Made by a program: the position numbers and the translations under genes
Notes under the pieces: generated by a model
Database searches by the model: none
Told to the model about the DNA's origin: nothing
The model's input: only the letters and a program-made list of their open reading frames with translations
In this document: one piece after another, positions 20,819 through 34,600 of the stretch
Numbering within the stretch: the stretch's first letter is position 1
How the letters are laid out: every line of letters begins with the position of its first letter
NCBI RefSeq assembly: GCF_051014685.1
Contig: NC_135048.1
Span: 29,597,043-29,661,042, forward strand
Source: Ptiloglossa arizonensis
Taxonomy: Eukaryota; Arthropoda; Insecta; Hymenoptera; Colletidae
Direction: 5' to 3'
Length of the DNA stretch: 64,000 nucleotides

Positions 20819-23800
20819 TTAACCATTTCACATCATACGTGCAAGCATCGAACGTAGCTTCAGGTCGTTCAAGCGTAAACACACCTAAATTTCTACATAT
20901 ACATATACACACACATAAAAACGTGATAACTGTTATTGCATATTTTCCACAGAAGCAGTGCAGACCCAAACACAGTGTTGCAGAGAAAATGTCCTCCGAG
21001 CGGAAGTGGAAGAATCTCAAGAAATCCTGGAGTTTCTTAAGATCCTAGACTCTTCGAGCTACAAGATTTTATCAAATCTTTTAGCAATGGTGCACTGATT
21101 ATTTTCATGTGCAAGTACAAGAAAAATGAACACATTGTCGACGAGTGGATCGTGTTTCTTAACGATACGTACTATCTCGAGCTTTGTTCAATATCGAAAC
21201 ACATTCCACGTTGAAGAGTATCCACGTAGCGAAAAAGTAGAAGAGCACTCACCTTCTCCAGGTACGGTACACTCGTCTATCTCGCCGTGTCTGGAACTTT
21301 TCATTCATGAAACGGCGCCGTCGGGAAGTGAAAAATTCAAGCGTACGATCCGTGGGTGTAAGTCATCTCTTGACTCGTTCCTTGTTATTTTCAGTCACGT
21401 AGGGAATTGTTCAGCGACCGCGGACGCACGTTCCTCGCGCCGACATTCTCCACGACGAGCGTGTGGAGCCTTTGGCATTCAAATATTTCGATGGGATCGC
21501 ATGCAAGCGAGCCGGAATCCCGATTCCCACTGGTGCACCGCCACGTTTCGGTCTACGCAATCGCTTTGACCTGGTCGCAGGTGCGCAGGTTGCCCGTATG
21601 CCGGATTCCACGCCGACCCTCCAGCTTTTATGGGCCCACGGTGGACACCGCGACACCGCAAGGACACCGGAAGTCGCCAGACCACGAAAGAATCCCGCTG
21701 ATACAACACCGTTCGCCAGATCGTTATCGCGTACACGCGACCCCTCTCGCGAGAAATCGTATTCACCGGGTTAACGGAGAGAGCGTCACAGCTGACGGTT
21801 CAAGTTCGAGCTTCCTATCACGCGTGTCCGAGTTACGCTTTCGAATTCGAACAAATAACGACGAGAACCACGAAAACGATGAAAAAGGTTCCAGTGACCT
21901 ACTCGACCTTGTTACCAAGTTGTAGGGATTTTTCTATTTTTGTAATTAACGATCGTAAGGTGTACACCATGCTCGATAAGTACTCGATGACTACTTTGTT
22001 CTCTACAAGTTGAACCACTCGAGTTCAATTATGTTCAAAAAATTACAACTACGAGTTTCGAGTACTCTAAGGTGTCCATGTTATCTAGAGTGGTTAATGG
22101 TTGTCACTTAGGAACAAGGTCGAATAGGACGCACGTTTCCACGAACTTTTCTCATCGTTTCTGAGTCGTTCAGAACTCGTGAAGCGAGTACTCGATATTG
22201 TTTTCATAGGATACTTGATAAGTCCTCGACGACTAGTTTGTTCCACGACACAAGTCGAATCACTCGAGTTCGATGAGCTAATCAATCCCATTTTGCGTAT
22301 TTTTCATTGTACAAAGACGAGCATCTGCCCGGTAGCTGGACTACAAAAATGATAACTTAAGTACAAGGTCGAGTAGGATATGTGTTTCTACGAATTGTTC
22401 TCATTGTTTCTCGATCTCACGTGTTATGGTACAACCGGTAACATTGTTTTTTTTTTCGCCCACTTATGTATCAGTATCTACGTAAATCGTTGGATAACCG
22501 ATTATTTTCATTCCTCGTTTTCTGACCTTGTTCCAGGGACAATCCGCTTCCGTTCTTCCCGGGAACTCTGTTCATTGAATGGTCGAAATCACCAAGGCGG
22601 TGCTCGTTGGGATCTATTTCCGTGGCCAGTATTAATAGGTGTGCACGTTCATTGAAGTCCGTGGCAATGACGTATCAGTGGTGGAAAAGACTCGCCAAGA
22701 AAAATGTCTCGCGTGTCTGGTGATTCGGAGGTAGGAGGTACCGCAAGGTTACTTCAACGACAAATCGATGAGACGTCCCTTTCGTCGAAGTGAACCACTT
22801 CCTCGTTAGAGACGAAACGATTTCTGATCCCGAGTATCTCTCGAATATCTCTTTTGCTCGCAGTACGCGCTCTGTCACTTCAGGAACCCGATTGTGACCT
22901 CCAAGGACTTGCAGGACATCGATACGCTTCTTTGTTTCTCGTCCCGTCTTTCGAGACTATCTTCGCGCCACGAAGTCGATTTTCCATCGTTCGTTACGAT
23001 TCGATCGACATTTGATTGTTCCCGGGTGCGATGATGATTTTAGTCGTGGGTTCGAAACTCCACTGACGAGCAATCTTTGTTCTTTGGTGGGTCAACGTTG
23101 AAAATCTAATGTATTATTATTTATTATACGATAAGAAGGTTTAATATCTAAGGAGAAATTTGTTACTTTAATAATGAAACTTTTTTTAATTCTTTTATTT
23201 CTTTCCCCAGGTACACATGCTTCTACAGTAATTTGTTTAGGTTTTGAAGGTGCTTGTATCGACAAGTGTATAGGGCGTTTGAAACAAGCTATACTTTCAA
23301 AATAGTTAGCATCACAAATAGTTAATACCACAAGGAATAATTAAACAGTCTCTAAAAATAATTTTAACTATAAATAATTTTATGCACTTTTATGCATTGG
23401 TGCAATCCCTACAAAAAGTATTCAGTTACTGAATTAGTAGCTCAAAAGTGCTTACAGGTGAAAGTTTGCTAAATTGTATTTCTGCTTATCGAGATATTTT
23501 CGCTGAGATATTCTCGTGTACTATCATGCATTATGAACTATAATGTAAGAAACTATGGTACATTGAAAGTACAGTACAGTGTATACGTGAATCCACTGTT
23601 GATATTGACCAAGATCAATTTTTTTATATTGACGACAGATGGTTGTTAAAATTTTGACATTTCAGGCAAACGAAGTGGCGGTCACAGGGTTGCTCATCAC
23701 TGGCCTATAATACGATGTAGATACAAATAGGGGCACACGATTGTAGATCGAGTTCAACAGTGGCACGTTCGTGCAGAGCTGCTAAAACCAAGTTTCCGAA

Positions 23801-23986
23801 CGAGGACGTAGATCCTTGGAACAAGTTGACAGAATTGTCAAAGTAGTTCGCAGTCGAGTATAGTGTAGAAACGTGGAAAAGTCTGCTCTGTGACATAACC
23901 AGAAATTTCAAAGAATACCAATTTCTTTTTACATCGTTTCTGTATTTACAAAGACAAATAACTTTATAGAAAGACAGATCTTTATA

Positions 23987-24090
23987 TTGGGATCTTATAT
24001 TATCCTTATATTTTTTTAGAGTGTATAAACATTTTATTAAATTATATATTCTCCATTTTGGAAAACGAACTGACTTTTCGAACAATCTAA
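23987..24090. mobile_element. Worn mariner-like MITE copy
   Basis: Shares the core AACATTTTATTAAATT, TATATTCTCCATTTTGG and the end ACTTTTCGAACAATCTA with two better copies at 37.45-37.74 kb, in the same orientation as the first of them. Only the right terminal repeat is clear; the left end is eroded. TA dinucleotides flank the copy. It holds no transposase frame. Confidence 0.65.
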
Positions 24091-24092
24091 TA

Positions 24093-24212
24093 GAAAGATG
24101 GAAACTATCTTTAGAATAGAAAGATAGAAACTATCTTAATAGAAAGATAAAACTATCTTAATAGAAAGATAAAACTATCTTAATAGAAAGATAAAACTAT
24201 CTTTCTATAAAG
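24093..24212. repeat. 22 bp tandem repeat of self-complementary units
   Basis: TAATAGAAAGATAAAACTATCT is repeated about four times with variants at the left edge. Each unit contains AGATA and TATCT, so single units can fold back. It starts right at the end of the adjacent MITE copy. Confidence 0.85.
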
Positions 24213-24539
24213 TCCAATCTTTAGAGTTTGTCAAAGTTCGTCCGAAACGAATCAAAATTTACTAAAAATGTATATTCAATGAAAGAATTGAAAGAAATAT
24301 TTACAAGAGGGTACCACCTTGCCCCCTTTGTTGGTTGTGCCACAGTGCAGCTTAAATTTAAATAATTCACCGGTCTAATAATTTGTACAATGTTCCTAAA
24401 AATCGAACGAGCGTTCCTCTCAAAAATGTTCCTCTTAAATGTAAACATTGTTTCAGGATCGTTTAAACCTAAAAGTATCCGCGCTATAGGATAAAAGGGG
24501 AGGAGGAGGGTTATCGAGAAAATACGCACAACCAAAGAA

Positions 24540-27063
24540 ACATACATGAACATTTTATTTTATTGTAAGCAACACGTAACACGGATACAGAGGCTCGTGC
24601 GGTATTCAGCCAGCAGTCGACCTAATTAACAATAATCACAAATTGCGCCCTTTCGTGCTCGGATAGCGGACACCGGGGATCCCCCCGGTTTCGCGCGATT
24701 CTTTCGGACGCGTGTTTTCTTTTTCTCTCTTTCTCTCTGTTTCGCTTTCTCTCTCTCTCTCGCTCGCTCTCTCTCCCCTTACGTACTAAATTACGCAACG
24801 TCTATTTCGATATTGTCCTTCGATTCACGAGCTTCGCCGGCGTGTATCGGCTACAGCTACTGTCTGACACGAGCCCGAGTGAAGATGGCACAGAAATCGG
24901 TAACCTTGTCTAAAAATTATATGGCAACTGCTATCAAGTGTGCGAGTCCCTCGATCCTCGAAGTCGATTTTTCTCTTTTCGCGTGCCCGGGGAACCTTGG
25001 CGGTTGGAAAACGCTCGGACGATTAAACGACAGAGTAAAAGTTGATCCCTATTACATCATCCTCGTCTCCCACGAGTTCAGGGTGGAACGGATGCAGGGC
25101 TGGATAGAGATTCGGACCCCAGAGTCAAGTATACGATCCTCGAGTCGTTCACTGGTCCTGGTAACTCGAGTACAACAATATTCTCTTCTTGAAAAGATCA
25201 TTTAAGCTACCGATACTTCGATTCAACGTTCACGATCGAATTAACTCTTTGTCCAGGTGATTCCATCGACCTCCGGAAGCCCGTAGCCTCGATCCAGCCC
25301 TGGTAGGATGATTTACGAGGAAATTCGCATGCACGAGGATTCCAGCTCTCCTCCTCGACTCGATAAAGGGTAACAAGTGTCTCTGAACGTTCGTCGATCG
25401 ACGATCCGTTTCGTTGTTTACCCAGGTCGGTGACTAGCTAGATTAGAATCCAAATTATTTTCGCGACTCGATGGACTGAGTGATTGCCAATCGTTTTTCC
25501 AGGTGGTGGAGGTCACTTGTCCGGAGAACGGGTATTGTCTTCTTGGACTTCAGCGAGCTCGAAGACCGGGTCCAGGATTCATCGTCGATAACGCGGTTCG
25601 ATCTTCGCGAATCCCCAGGGACGCGGGTCGACACTTTCGTGACGATACGTCGGATGCACCTTGGGAGTACGAAATATGTGATAATGCCGGTAATACTAAT
25701 TGCTCGGTTGACCTTTGCGTGATCCGAGCCACGGGGAGACCGAGGCCCGGCTCGTATCGTTGCAGAATTTTCTGCGGCAACGATTTTACGAGGCATTTCG
25801 CGATATTTTATGGCTCCTCGATCCGCCAATTAGTCGTGGAATGTCGACGCCACGACACCGACCGGCAAACTTCGCGAGGAGTTACCAACGTTCGAGATTT
25901 TAAACCCAAGGGGGACCGACGACGTCCCCGTCGCTGGTCGCGTTATCGAGCGGAACGATCGGTTGCGCCAGGGGTCGGCAAACTTTTTGCGAGAAGTCGC
26001 GGAGGAACCGATTGTGGCCTGAATGGAGAATCGTGTCTCTTTGTGAATGTTACGACCACTTTTGGGCCCTTTTTGGTACGCCAGAATCGAAGTAGAAAGT
26101 AAAATGGACGAGAAGAATGTTCAGTATATTTTTCACCGTGTATAGAGTTTAAAAAATATTTGTACGATCGACTACGACCTCTGGTACGATAGAATCAAAC
26201 GAGAAGGTAAAATAAGCGAGAAGAATATTTATATTTTTGCGTCTTCGTTACGGATAGTGTAGAATTGAACAACATTTTTCGTAATCGACGACTTTTATTA
26301 CGACGAGCAACTTTGTATGTTTACTCACGCGAGTAGAGAATTTTGAAATATTTTTTTCCGATCATTTTTCGTTACCGTGTAAGTTTTTGTACCATCGAGT
26401 TGTGCGTTTGCGTTTTACCTCCATTTGGAAAATTTTAGAATCCAGGATTCTTTTAAAAACTTCGCGATTCTGTCGTACCGTTTTAAGAATCATTTTTGGC
26501 CACAGCTGGCGTACCCCTGGATTATTGACAGCGTTTCAATTCCGTCGAGGATAGTTCGAAATGTTCCGAGTCGAGATGCACCGTCATTTTGGTGCACGAA
26601 ACACGATCGTCCTGGATAGCAGCGATCTTCGAGACACGAGGGACAACGTTCTCGATGATACGTCGTTCGACTATGGACAACTTCGAGGAGTCCGTACGCG
26701 GACGGTGTTTAATTAATCGAGGAACCACGATTAAATCGATAGAATTAGTTCGTATTCTATTGGCGTATTCGTTCGTAATAAATACGTTCGTTGATCATCG
26801 TCCTATGATTATAATTCAGCGGGCGCTCGCTCGCGGCTGCTCTAGCCGGGTTAGTCCTGCAACAGCGTCGTCGACCGAAATGATGCAAGAAGAACAAGAA
26901 ATAATCACGGTAAAAGTACAATTCGTGCAGAAAGAATTCGTGCTCGTAAAGCTAATATACGCGTCTTCTCCGCAATTTTTTTCCGCTTTTTCCTATTTTC
27001 TCATTAAAACCCCCCCCCAAGTTTTCCCTTTCCTTTCGCGCGCCAGGGTCGTGGAGTCAGGTA
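24540..27063 (-). other. Probable long 3' UTR of Zasp52
   Basis: Starts after the Zasp52 stop. Minus-strand AATAAA hexamers occur at 26294-26299 and, overlapping twice, at 24554-24564. The second lies at a sharp change from A/T-rich to CT-rich DNA (a CTCTCTCT tract at 24725-24776), so either could end the transcript. Open frames on both strands (for example around 25.45-26.1 kb) have no recognisable domain and fall in GC-rich sequence. The UTR assignment is inference. Confidence 0.4.
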
Positions 27064-28693
27064 TTAACGCGCATGATTTTTGCAGAACGGGCGTCCACCC
27101 TTCGCGTAGAAACTCTGGCCCTCGAGGTTCTTCTTGCACATCTGAAACGGATAAGAATATTTACACACACGGAGGAACTGCCGATCGATCTGATAGAAGA
27201 TTTCAGTGACATTTGAGGGAGAAACGAAAATATCTCTTTTTCCTCGAATAACCGCGAATATTTATGATTCCGTAAACGGTCTTTCGAGGAACGAAAGTCG
27301 AGAAACTTGGAGAATTTAGCGAGTCTTGTTTCCGAATCGTGGGATTGGTAATTCTGATTTTAAAGGGGGGCACAGTGATTGAGAAATTACCGTACGAAAG
27401 TCGAGAAACTTGGGGGATTCTTGTAAATCTTCTTGGCAAATTATGGGGTTGAAATTTTAATTTCAAAGGGTGTTTCGTTTGAGAAATCATCGTGGGGGAA
27501 TTTTTGTTCGAATAATCGTGAAAAAAGAAGATTCAGAATCCTAAGGGTTGAAATTTTAATTTTATAGAGCACAATCGTATAATATCAAGGGACAAAAATC
27601 AAGAAACTTGGATTTGGTAAGTCCTGTTTTCAAATTGTAGGCTTGGAATTCTAACCTCAAAGAAGTTTCTTAAAATTAAGAAACTTGATAAATTTGATAA
27701 TTCGTATCGAATTGTAAAATTGAAATTCTAACCTTAAAGGGATACACGATGATTACGAAACTCGGTGAATTTAATAATTCGTGCCGAACTGTATAGTTGA
27801 AATTCTAACTTTAAAGGGGTACACGACGATTAAGAAACTCGGTGAATTTAATAATTCGTGCCGAATTGTAGGGTTGGAATTCTAACCTTAAAAAGGGGGG
27901 CACGGTGATCGAGAAATCACCGAACAAATCGTGCCGAAAATGTCACGCGATCGAAATAACTCTAACTGGGGGGGGGGTTGGGGGGCGAAGGGTGGGGGGT
28001 AGCTCGCGCGGTGATGGACAATCCCGTTTCTTTGACTTTCTTCGCGCGAGGATCGATCGGTTTATTTCGAGAAGCGTTCCTCGCACTAATTGCGTACCGT
28101 GCAGTTGAAGCATTGACTGTGGTAATTATTGTTCAGGGCCTCCACCCAACGATCTCCAGCTTCGACTGGGAATCCGCACGCGAAACACTTTGTCGTGAAC
28201 AGCTCGTTCCAATCTGCGTGTGGAATGAAAACAAGTGAAGAAATTTTTTTTTTTTTGTTGCATGTACATATCCAGCTCGAAATTCCAAAATGGACGTTTT
28301 ACCAACCAGCTTCACAGTAGGGCAGTCCCTCCTCGAGGAAGAACGGGCTGTTGCCGAAGAGCTTGCCACAGTAGGAACATTTGAAGCATTCAGGGTGGAA
28401 ATGCTTTCCAATCGCGTTCAAACAATCCTGTGAACATCGTGTACACATCGACGTGTCAATTGGTAACTCGTGTCACCGATCACGATTCGTTTTCCCGTCT
28501 ACTCACGCCTTTGATCTTGTTGTTGCATTTGCTGCAGCATGGCGCGATGAAACGTTCGAAACAGTACTCGCAATAGAGCTGTCCCTTCTCTTCCACGAAT
28601 CCGATGTCCTGGAGCGGTCGACGACATTGGGTGTTCACGCAGACGAAGTGATCGGGGCACCAGATTTGTCCCAAGGCGGTGATAAAGGGCCCC
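27064..28693 (-). other. Zasp52: Zasp52 LIM2-LIM3-LIM4 exons
   Basis: Four exons (28693-28507, 28427-28307, 28213-28098, 27141-27064) plus the last 30 bases of the giant exon. LIM2 starts CAHCNSYVR in the giant exon and continues GPFITALGQIWCPDHFVC, CRRPLQDIGFVEE and YCEYCF. LIM3 has CSKCNNKIKGDCLNAIGK, HPECFKCSYC, FFLEEGLPYCEAD. LIM4 has CFACGFPVEAGDRWVEAL, YHSQCFNCTMC and FCKNHAR. All eight zinc ligands per LIM are present. LIM domains here mediate protein contacts at the Z-disc. Confidence 0.96.
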
Positions 28694-31600
28694 CTGAACG
28701 ATTGCAACGATTACTTCTCAAAGTCGTGCACGGAAGGATACCTTATTCTCGTAGAAGCAGAACGAAGCGACAAGAAACGACAGTTAAGGCAGACATTCTC
28801 GATCAAAAATGTACATATGTCTTTTTTCTATCTTTCGTTACATGCCCACTCTTGAAATTGAAACTTACATTTATCGTCAAGTTGGCGTTAAGGAGAGAGA
28901 CAGAGAGAGAGAGAGAAAAAAAAAGAAAAAAAAATAATACAAAGAAGAAACCCCGTGGAACGTAAATCATTTCGATCCCCGACCCATAAGTCGACTGTAT
29001 TACGAACCTTATGCACTGTTTCTCGTTTTTACAGCAGACTGGTTTTACGACGAGACCGTTCGACTTGCGATTAGTATTTTCTCCGTTAGCTGTTAACATC
29101 GTGCAAAGTAAACACTGTTAATCACGTACGGTACAAAATCATATATTACAGTTGCTACCAGGTTGTTGGATAAAGTAACAAAACTTGTGCGTTTGCAGGT
29201 GTTCGAAGCCCAGAGGAAAAAAAAAACGAGAAAAAAAAAAGAGGACACGTTTCGACAAGGATCACCGGTTTCAATCGGTCCGTCGGATCCTCCGATCGTC
29301 TTCACACGGTAACGAGAGACGACGAGGATTGTGAACGCAACAGGCTTGGGGGGGTATCAAGCGCACGCGGATGAACACACGAGATGGAAGAAAAAGCGAC
29401 TCGTCGGAATGCGTGACAGATAGAGACAGATAAAGAGAACGTGGACGAGGCAGCGGGCACTGAAACAGAACAACACAACACACGAGCACACACCGATGAG
29501 CAACAACGGGGGCGAGACTAGTACCTGACGTAAGAGTTGCAATGGGCGCAGAGGGGCAATCTAGATCCTGGTCCAGTCGCCTGATTCAGAACGCCGCGTC
29601 CGCGTTTAGGCGCGCTGCTGCCGGCGAACGTTCCGCTCTTCGAACCGGCACCACCGAGGCCACCGACTCCGGTACCTAGATCCGGGTGGGATGACAAATT
29701 TGGTGGGTCTACTAAACTCTGGGTATTGCTAGAGGGGGTACAGTGGATACCGTCCTGGCAGTTATTCTGGGTCTCACATCGACTCCCGGATTGACAGCGG
29801 GTGTTGTTCGAACATTGACCGCCCGACTGGCAGCGGGTTTGGGTGGAACAGAAACTTTGGGTCTTGCAGCAGTAGCTACTACTGGACTCGCAGCAGCTCT
29901 GCGTCTGACATTGAGCTTGGGGTTTGTACAATTGAACAGTGGGGGTGTTGTGGCCGGTCTTGGCTGTCAGTCGCGCGAGCTGCCCACTCAGGTTAGTGCG
30001 AGGCTTGTGGATTGGCTCGAAGGAGCTTCTGTTCTGGGCAGGGGCGGGTGTGGGCGGGGCTGGATCCTCGAACGGGAAGGGAATCTGAGGGAAGGGGAGC
30101 TTCTTGGTTTTCGGGCAGATCCCTCCGGATTTGTTGCACGGTGCCACGCAGACGGATCCGTCGCCGCACGGTGACACGCAGACACCTGATTCCGGGCAGT
30201 TGGGTAGCTCGATGTCGCAGGCGGATTCGCGACCGCAGCGTCCCGACGGTTGTCCGCAAGTGCCCGTCTTGGCGCCGAAGCAGGGCGACACGCACACCCC
30301 TGAGCGATCCGGGGTGGGCATTACGCAGATACCGGACTGCTGACAGCAAACGTTCGGTCCTTCGCAGGGTACCACCACTACTCCGGCTTTGGTGCCCTTG
30401 TCGGAGACAGCCTTGCAGGGTAGCACGGTCACACCGGTGTCTGGGCACTGTTTCGAGGCTGGGGGTGTCCCGTAGCTGACGTGACGCACTTCGGTGGAGC
30501 TGCTGTACACCGGTTGCGGTGATGGCATCTCGCCAAGGGGACACGGCAGTGTTGGTCTCGAAGGACTGGTCTTTCCAATTGCGCACACGCTCTTCTGAAC
30601 CGGTTTCTCTCTAGGTTCTGGCAGAGGTCTGGTCGGTGTTCTTTTCTCGCATCTCTCGAAATCTTCGACCACCTCCAGTGACTTCTTCACCACCGACTGT
30701 TTGCCCTGGTTGGTCTCCTCGCTGGTCATGTACCGTTTCTCCTGGTACTGAGCGTGCACCGCGTCCGTTGGACCTTGACCGGGATCATCCGTTTGCTTCT
30801 CGTCGAAGTCCACCGTTTTGGTGGCAGCGTACTCGGCGTGGAGGTGACCTTCGTCCGTGTCCTCGTCCACCTTGTACGAGACGCTCTTCTTGGTGGGGAA
30901 GTGCGCCGAGGTGCGACACGTCGGTGCTGGAGGAGGATCTTCGCGGATTCTAGGCGCGTGAGCCTTCACGTAACACGCAGGTGGTTCCGGGGGTCCTTGA
31001 GCCGGTGACTTGGACCTGCACGGTGTGGGTGTTGGGGTTCTGCTGGTGGGTTGGTAGGTGTGACTCTCGACGGCTCCTCTCCTCATTGCGATCAGATTCT
31101 TCTGATAGGAGGGGATGGTGTCCGGTTTCTTCAGATTGGCGGTGATGCATTTGCTGCTCGGTGTCTGTGGTCTGGATCTCGAGGGGGACGCTGACGCGTC
31201 TCTCAGTCGATAGTCGGGCGGCGGGGTTGGCAGAGGTCGAGGTGTGCACTTGGGCGAGGGTGCTGGCTTGGGTCTGGGTTCCCCGAAGAGGATATCGGCC
31301 GGCGGGCATATCCTCTCCCCTTGGATCACCGGTGTCTGGGAACGATTGACTATCTGCTGGTCCTCCGGCCCGATCTCGCGGGCCAGAGGGGTGTAGGGAC
31401 GTTCCGGAGCGATCATAAGGGCCTGCTGGAAGGGAGAGATGGGTCGAATGTCCTCCGGCGGTGGTTTGGGTCGACACCTGTGATCCAGGTATATAGTCTC
31501 TTCGGTGTACACTTCCTTCACGCTGGTAGAGGTGGTGGTCGCCATATTGGTCACAGGATCAACGGTCTTACTAATCGACGTATTGGTCGTCGTATTGGAC

Positions 31601-34600
31601 GTGCCGACAGGCGTGAAAGGTCTATCAGGTGCCGTGGTCAGTGCGTTCACCATCTCGGATTTCCACTCCTTGGGGGTGGAGTTCTGCAGAGCAGAGTGCG
31701 GTATAGGTTTCGGGCCGCTCTCGGTCTGTTTCATGAACTGTACGTGCTTCTTGTTGGTCTCCATGATCTCCTGAGCCGGTGGATACTTGGAGCACACTCG
31801 ACGCTCTTTGGGCGCCTGTTGATCCCTCAAACTCTGATGTACCTCCACCTGCTCCCTCAAGCTCTTCCTGCGCTCGTCCTCGATCCCCAATTTCCTCACA
31901 CGTTCCTGGACCAACACCTCCTCCGTGATCTCCTCGTAAGTCTCCTTGATCAGTTTCTTGCTACCCGGGGTGGCGCCCTCCGCTTCGGTCACCTTCTCCT
32001 CGCGCACCACCGTTCGTCCCAACGGTTGCTCCCTGACCTCCTCGACGACCTCTTCCTCAAAGCTCACGTGTTTACTGCTCCTCTCCTCCTCCTCCTGTTG
32101 TCTCCTTCGTTCCTCCTCGCGTCGTCTCCTCTGCTCCTCCTCTTCGCGTCTCTTCCTCTCCTCCTCCTCTTGCTTTCGTCTCTCCTCCTCCTCCTCCTCG
32201 CGTTTTCGCTCCTCCTCGTCCTGCTTGGCCTTCTCCAGCATCTGTTGGACATCCACCGCCGATGTGACCACCTCCGCGGACTCCACCACCGTTTTCTCCT
32301 CCGCAGTCTCCTTCACTTCGCGGTCTATGTGCGTGGCAGTTTTCCTCGTGTAGCATTCCTCGGCCTGTTCCACCATAGGGGTGCTGGGTCTCGCGGGTGA
32401 TGGAATCTTCTCGATAGTCTTCTCGAACGTGGTCTTCTTCTTTACGTGCATCCCGTCTACGTCCTCCTCCGTGGTCTCGGTGATGAAATCATGTTCCCCG
32501 GCGACTTTCACGCCATCGTCATCGTCCTCGATCTCGTCCGCCGGTCTCAGATCGGTCACCTCTTTGTCGATCTCCGTCACCTCTTCCTTGGCTTCTTCCT
32601 GCTTGATCGTGTGTTGGATCGGCAGAGGAGGCTTCTCGCAAATCGTTTGCTCCCGTCGACACACCGTCGACTGGTACGTGCGATGCTCCTCGCGGAAAGG
32701 TTGGTTCCTCTCGCAGATACGCTCCCGTTGACAGATCTCCTTCTGATGGAACTTCTTGCACACCTTGGGGGGTTCCGTGCCACCGTATGTTTGCTCGTAG
32801 AGGCTCCCACCAGTCGTCACGGTCGCGGTCCACGGTTTGGGTATCGGTTGAACGATCCTGGTGGGTGTCAAAGATCTCCTGACGCTGTCGGTCGAGCTCG
32901 GTCTGGAGGTGATCTCGCCCTTCGATTGCCTCTCGGTGGCCTCCACCAGCTCCACCTTCCTGTACACCGGGCCTGGACAACTGACACGATCCATCGGGTC
33001 CTCACCGTACCGGTAACACTGTCTGGTGACCCTCTCTACCTCGAGATCGGTGCTCTCGCACCTCTTTCTGGTCAGCGCCCTCTCGCAGGCCTCTATACAG
33101 GCCTTCTTCTCTTTCACCGCTTGTTTGCAGCTTCTGTCCAACGCGGGATTCGGATCGATGTAGAGCGGACTGGCGGTCGGATATGTGATGTCCTCGATCG
33201 GTTTCTGCGGTGGCCAATTGAGACTCTTCGCTTTCACGGAGCTAGCACGTGGCTCGGTCTTGGTCTCCTCGATCAGCTCGTAATAATAGCACTTTTTGTG
33301 GGTTTCGGTCGAGTTTTCTGGGATGACGGTGGCGTTTGTGGGATCGTTCCACGGGACGAGGGTTCGTGGATCGGGGTGAGATCGAACGGGAGTGGGGGGC
33401 GTCAGTCAGGTCACGTGGGCGCGATCGTAAGCGGGCAACAGATCGTACAAGACACACACGAAACATTTTTGTAAGGCATGCGTTTGACGACGTAGGTGAA
33501 AGGGTTTGGGGTGTGTTAGAAAGAACGAAAAAAAAAACAAAGAAATCAGCGGTGAGTAAGAAGCACATTGAACGGCGCGTGCCCGCGATCCTTTTCGATC
33601 TAAGTTTCGGACCGGGGGTGGGGGGCGAAAAAGTTTTTTTTCTTTTCTTTTTTTTTCTTTTTTTTGGTTTCTCTTTTTTCTCGATCGGATCATCGTGATC
33701 GCGGGCACGTCCAGGACGCTAAATAAAAAAGAAGCGCAACTTAAAGAACGCAAGAGAGCTGTTAACGGTCAGCTGTATCGGTCACGGAGATGCACAACTC
33801 CGTGATAGAACGACGCCTGAATTATACCGCGTATGTGGTGAAAGCCATAAAAAAGCGCGATGGATCGTTGACGTAGGACGATATCAACGCGTCGATAAAA
33901 GCTTGACGAGTGAGCAGTCGCTTTTCTCGAGATCGTTCGGCGCTCGAACACACTCGATTTTTTTTTCTTTTTTTTTTGGTCAGGTGGGGGGGTTTGCGGG
34001 TTTTTTTTTCGGAGCGATTGTCTACAAGAGTATCGAAGATCAACCGCAGCTCGTGGACGATCGTAGAGACAACATGGGGGCTACGAATTTCGAGCGGTTG
34101 AGGGTTAGCATCTCGAGCTCGGGTAGCCAACCTCGAGTGCTCTCGATGCGAGAAAAGCCGGGTGACAACATTGTTAAACAACGGTTTTCATCGTTCGTGT
34201 GATTTTTTTTTTTTTTTGGTTTTGTTGTATTTTTTTTTTTTTTGTTTTCATTCTCACTTAAGAGGAGCTCGAAGACGTGTAGTGACATGAAGATGGAAAA
34301 AGGAACAACATGTATCGAGCGAAGAGCTTGCTCGGCTTTACTGTCGCTTTATTTTTCGTAATTGCATTCAAATTCTCAACACTTTTCGAGGGAACAATCG
34401 TCGATGTGATTCACGATGCCCCGTACGATCCCCGAAACTCGCGATACCGTTCGTGGGAAAATAAATCGCCTTGCGGAGAAAGATGAAGAGGGGGAGAAAA
34501 GAAAAAAGAAAAAAAAAAAAAACTGATGAAAATAAATAAATAAACAAAAAGGAGAAAAAAAAAATAATACACGTGTCCCTCGGATCGTCGAGAGAACGAT

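Larger units (their letters stand above)
16508..24539. other. Gene-poor region between TTLL2 and Zasp52
   Basis: About 8 kb with no gene I can support. GC-richer blocks (17,250-19,150, 21,250-22,000 and 22,500-23,100) contain overlapping open frames on both strands, as expected by chance in GC-rich DNA; none shows a recognisable domain. The missing TTLL2 N-terminal exon may be here. Listed separately: a GA/GATA microsatellite, a roughly 175 bp tandem repeat, a diverged repeat near 20.3-20.6 kb, a perfect hairpin, a mariner-like MITE and a 22 bp repeat. Confidence 0.5.

Noticed and set aside
21407..21925. Plus-strand open frame of 172 codons and overlapping minus frames
   Set aside because: GC-rich stretch with open frames in several phases on both strands; no recognisable motif and no splice-consistent partner exons seen.
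22540..22740. Possible exon after a CCAG acceptor
   Set aside because: Translation in each frame soon meets stops or lacks any recognisable family pattern.
25455..26102. 199-codon plus frame and overlapping minus frames
   Set aside because: Same pattern of multi-frame openness in GC-rich DNA; low-complexity Arg-rich translation; more likely Zasp52 3' UTR.
29743..30479. Several plus-strand open frames
   Set aside because: Antisense or shifted shadows of the GC-rich Cys-repeat part of the giant exon.
31321..32400. Long plus-strand open frame (359 codons, Leu-rich)
   Set aside because: It lies fully antisense to the Zasp52 giant exon; the Leu runs are the complement of the Glu/Arg codons of the charged helix.
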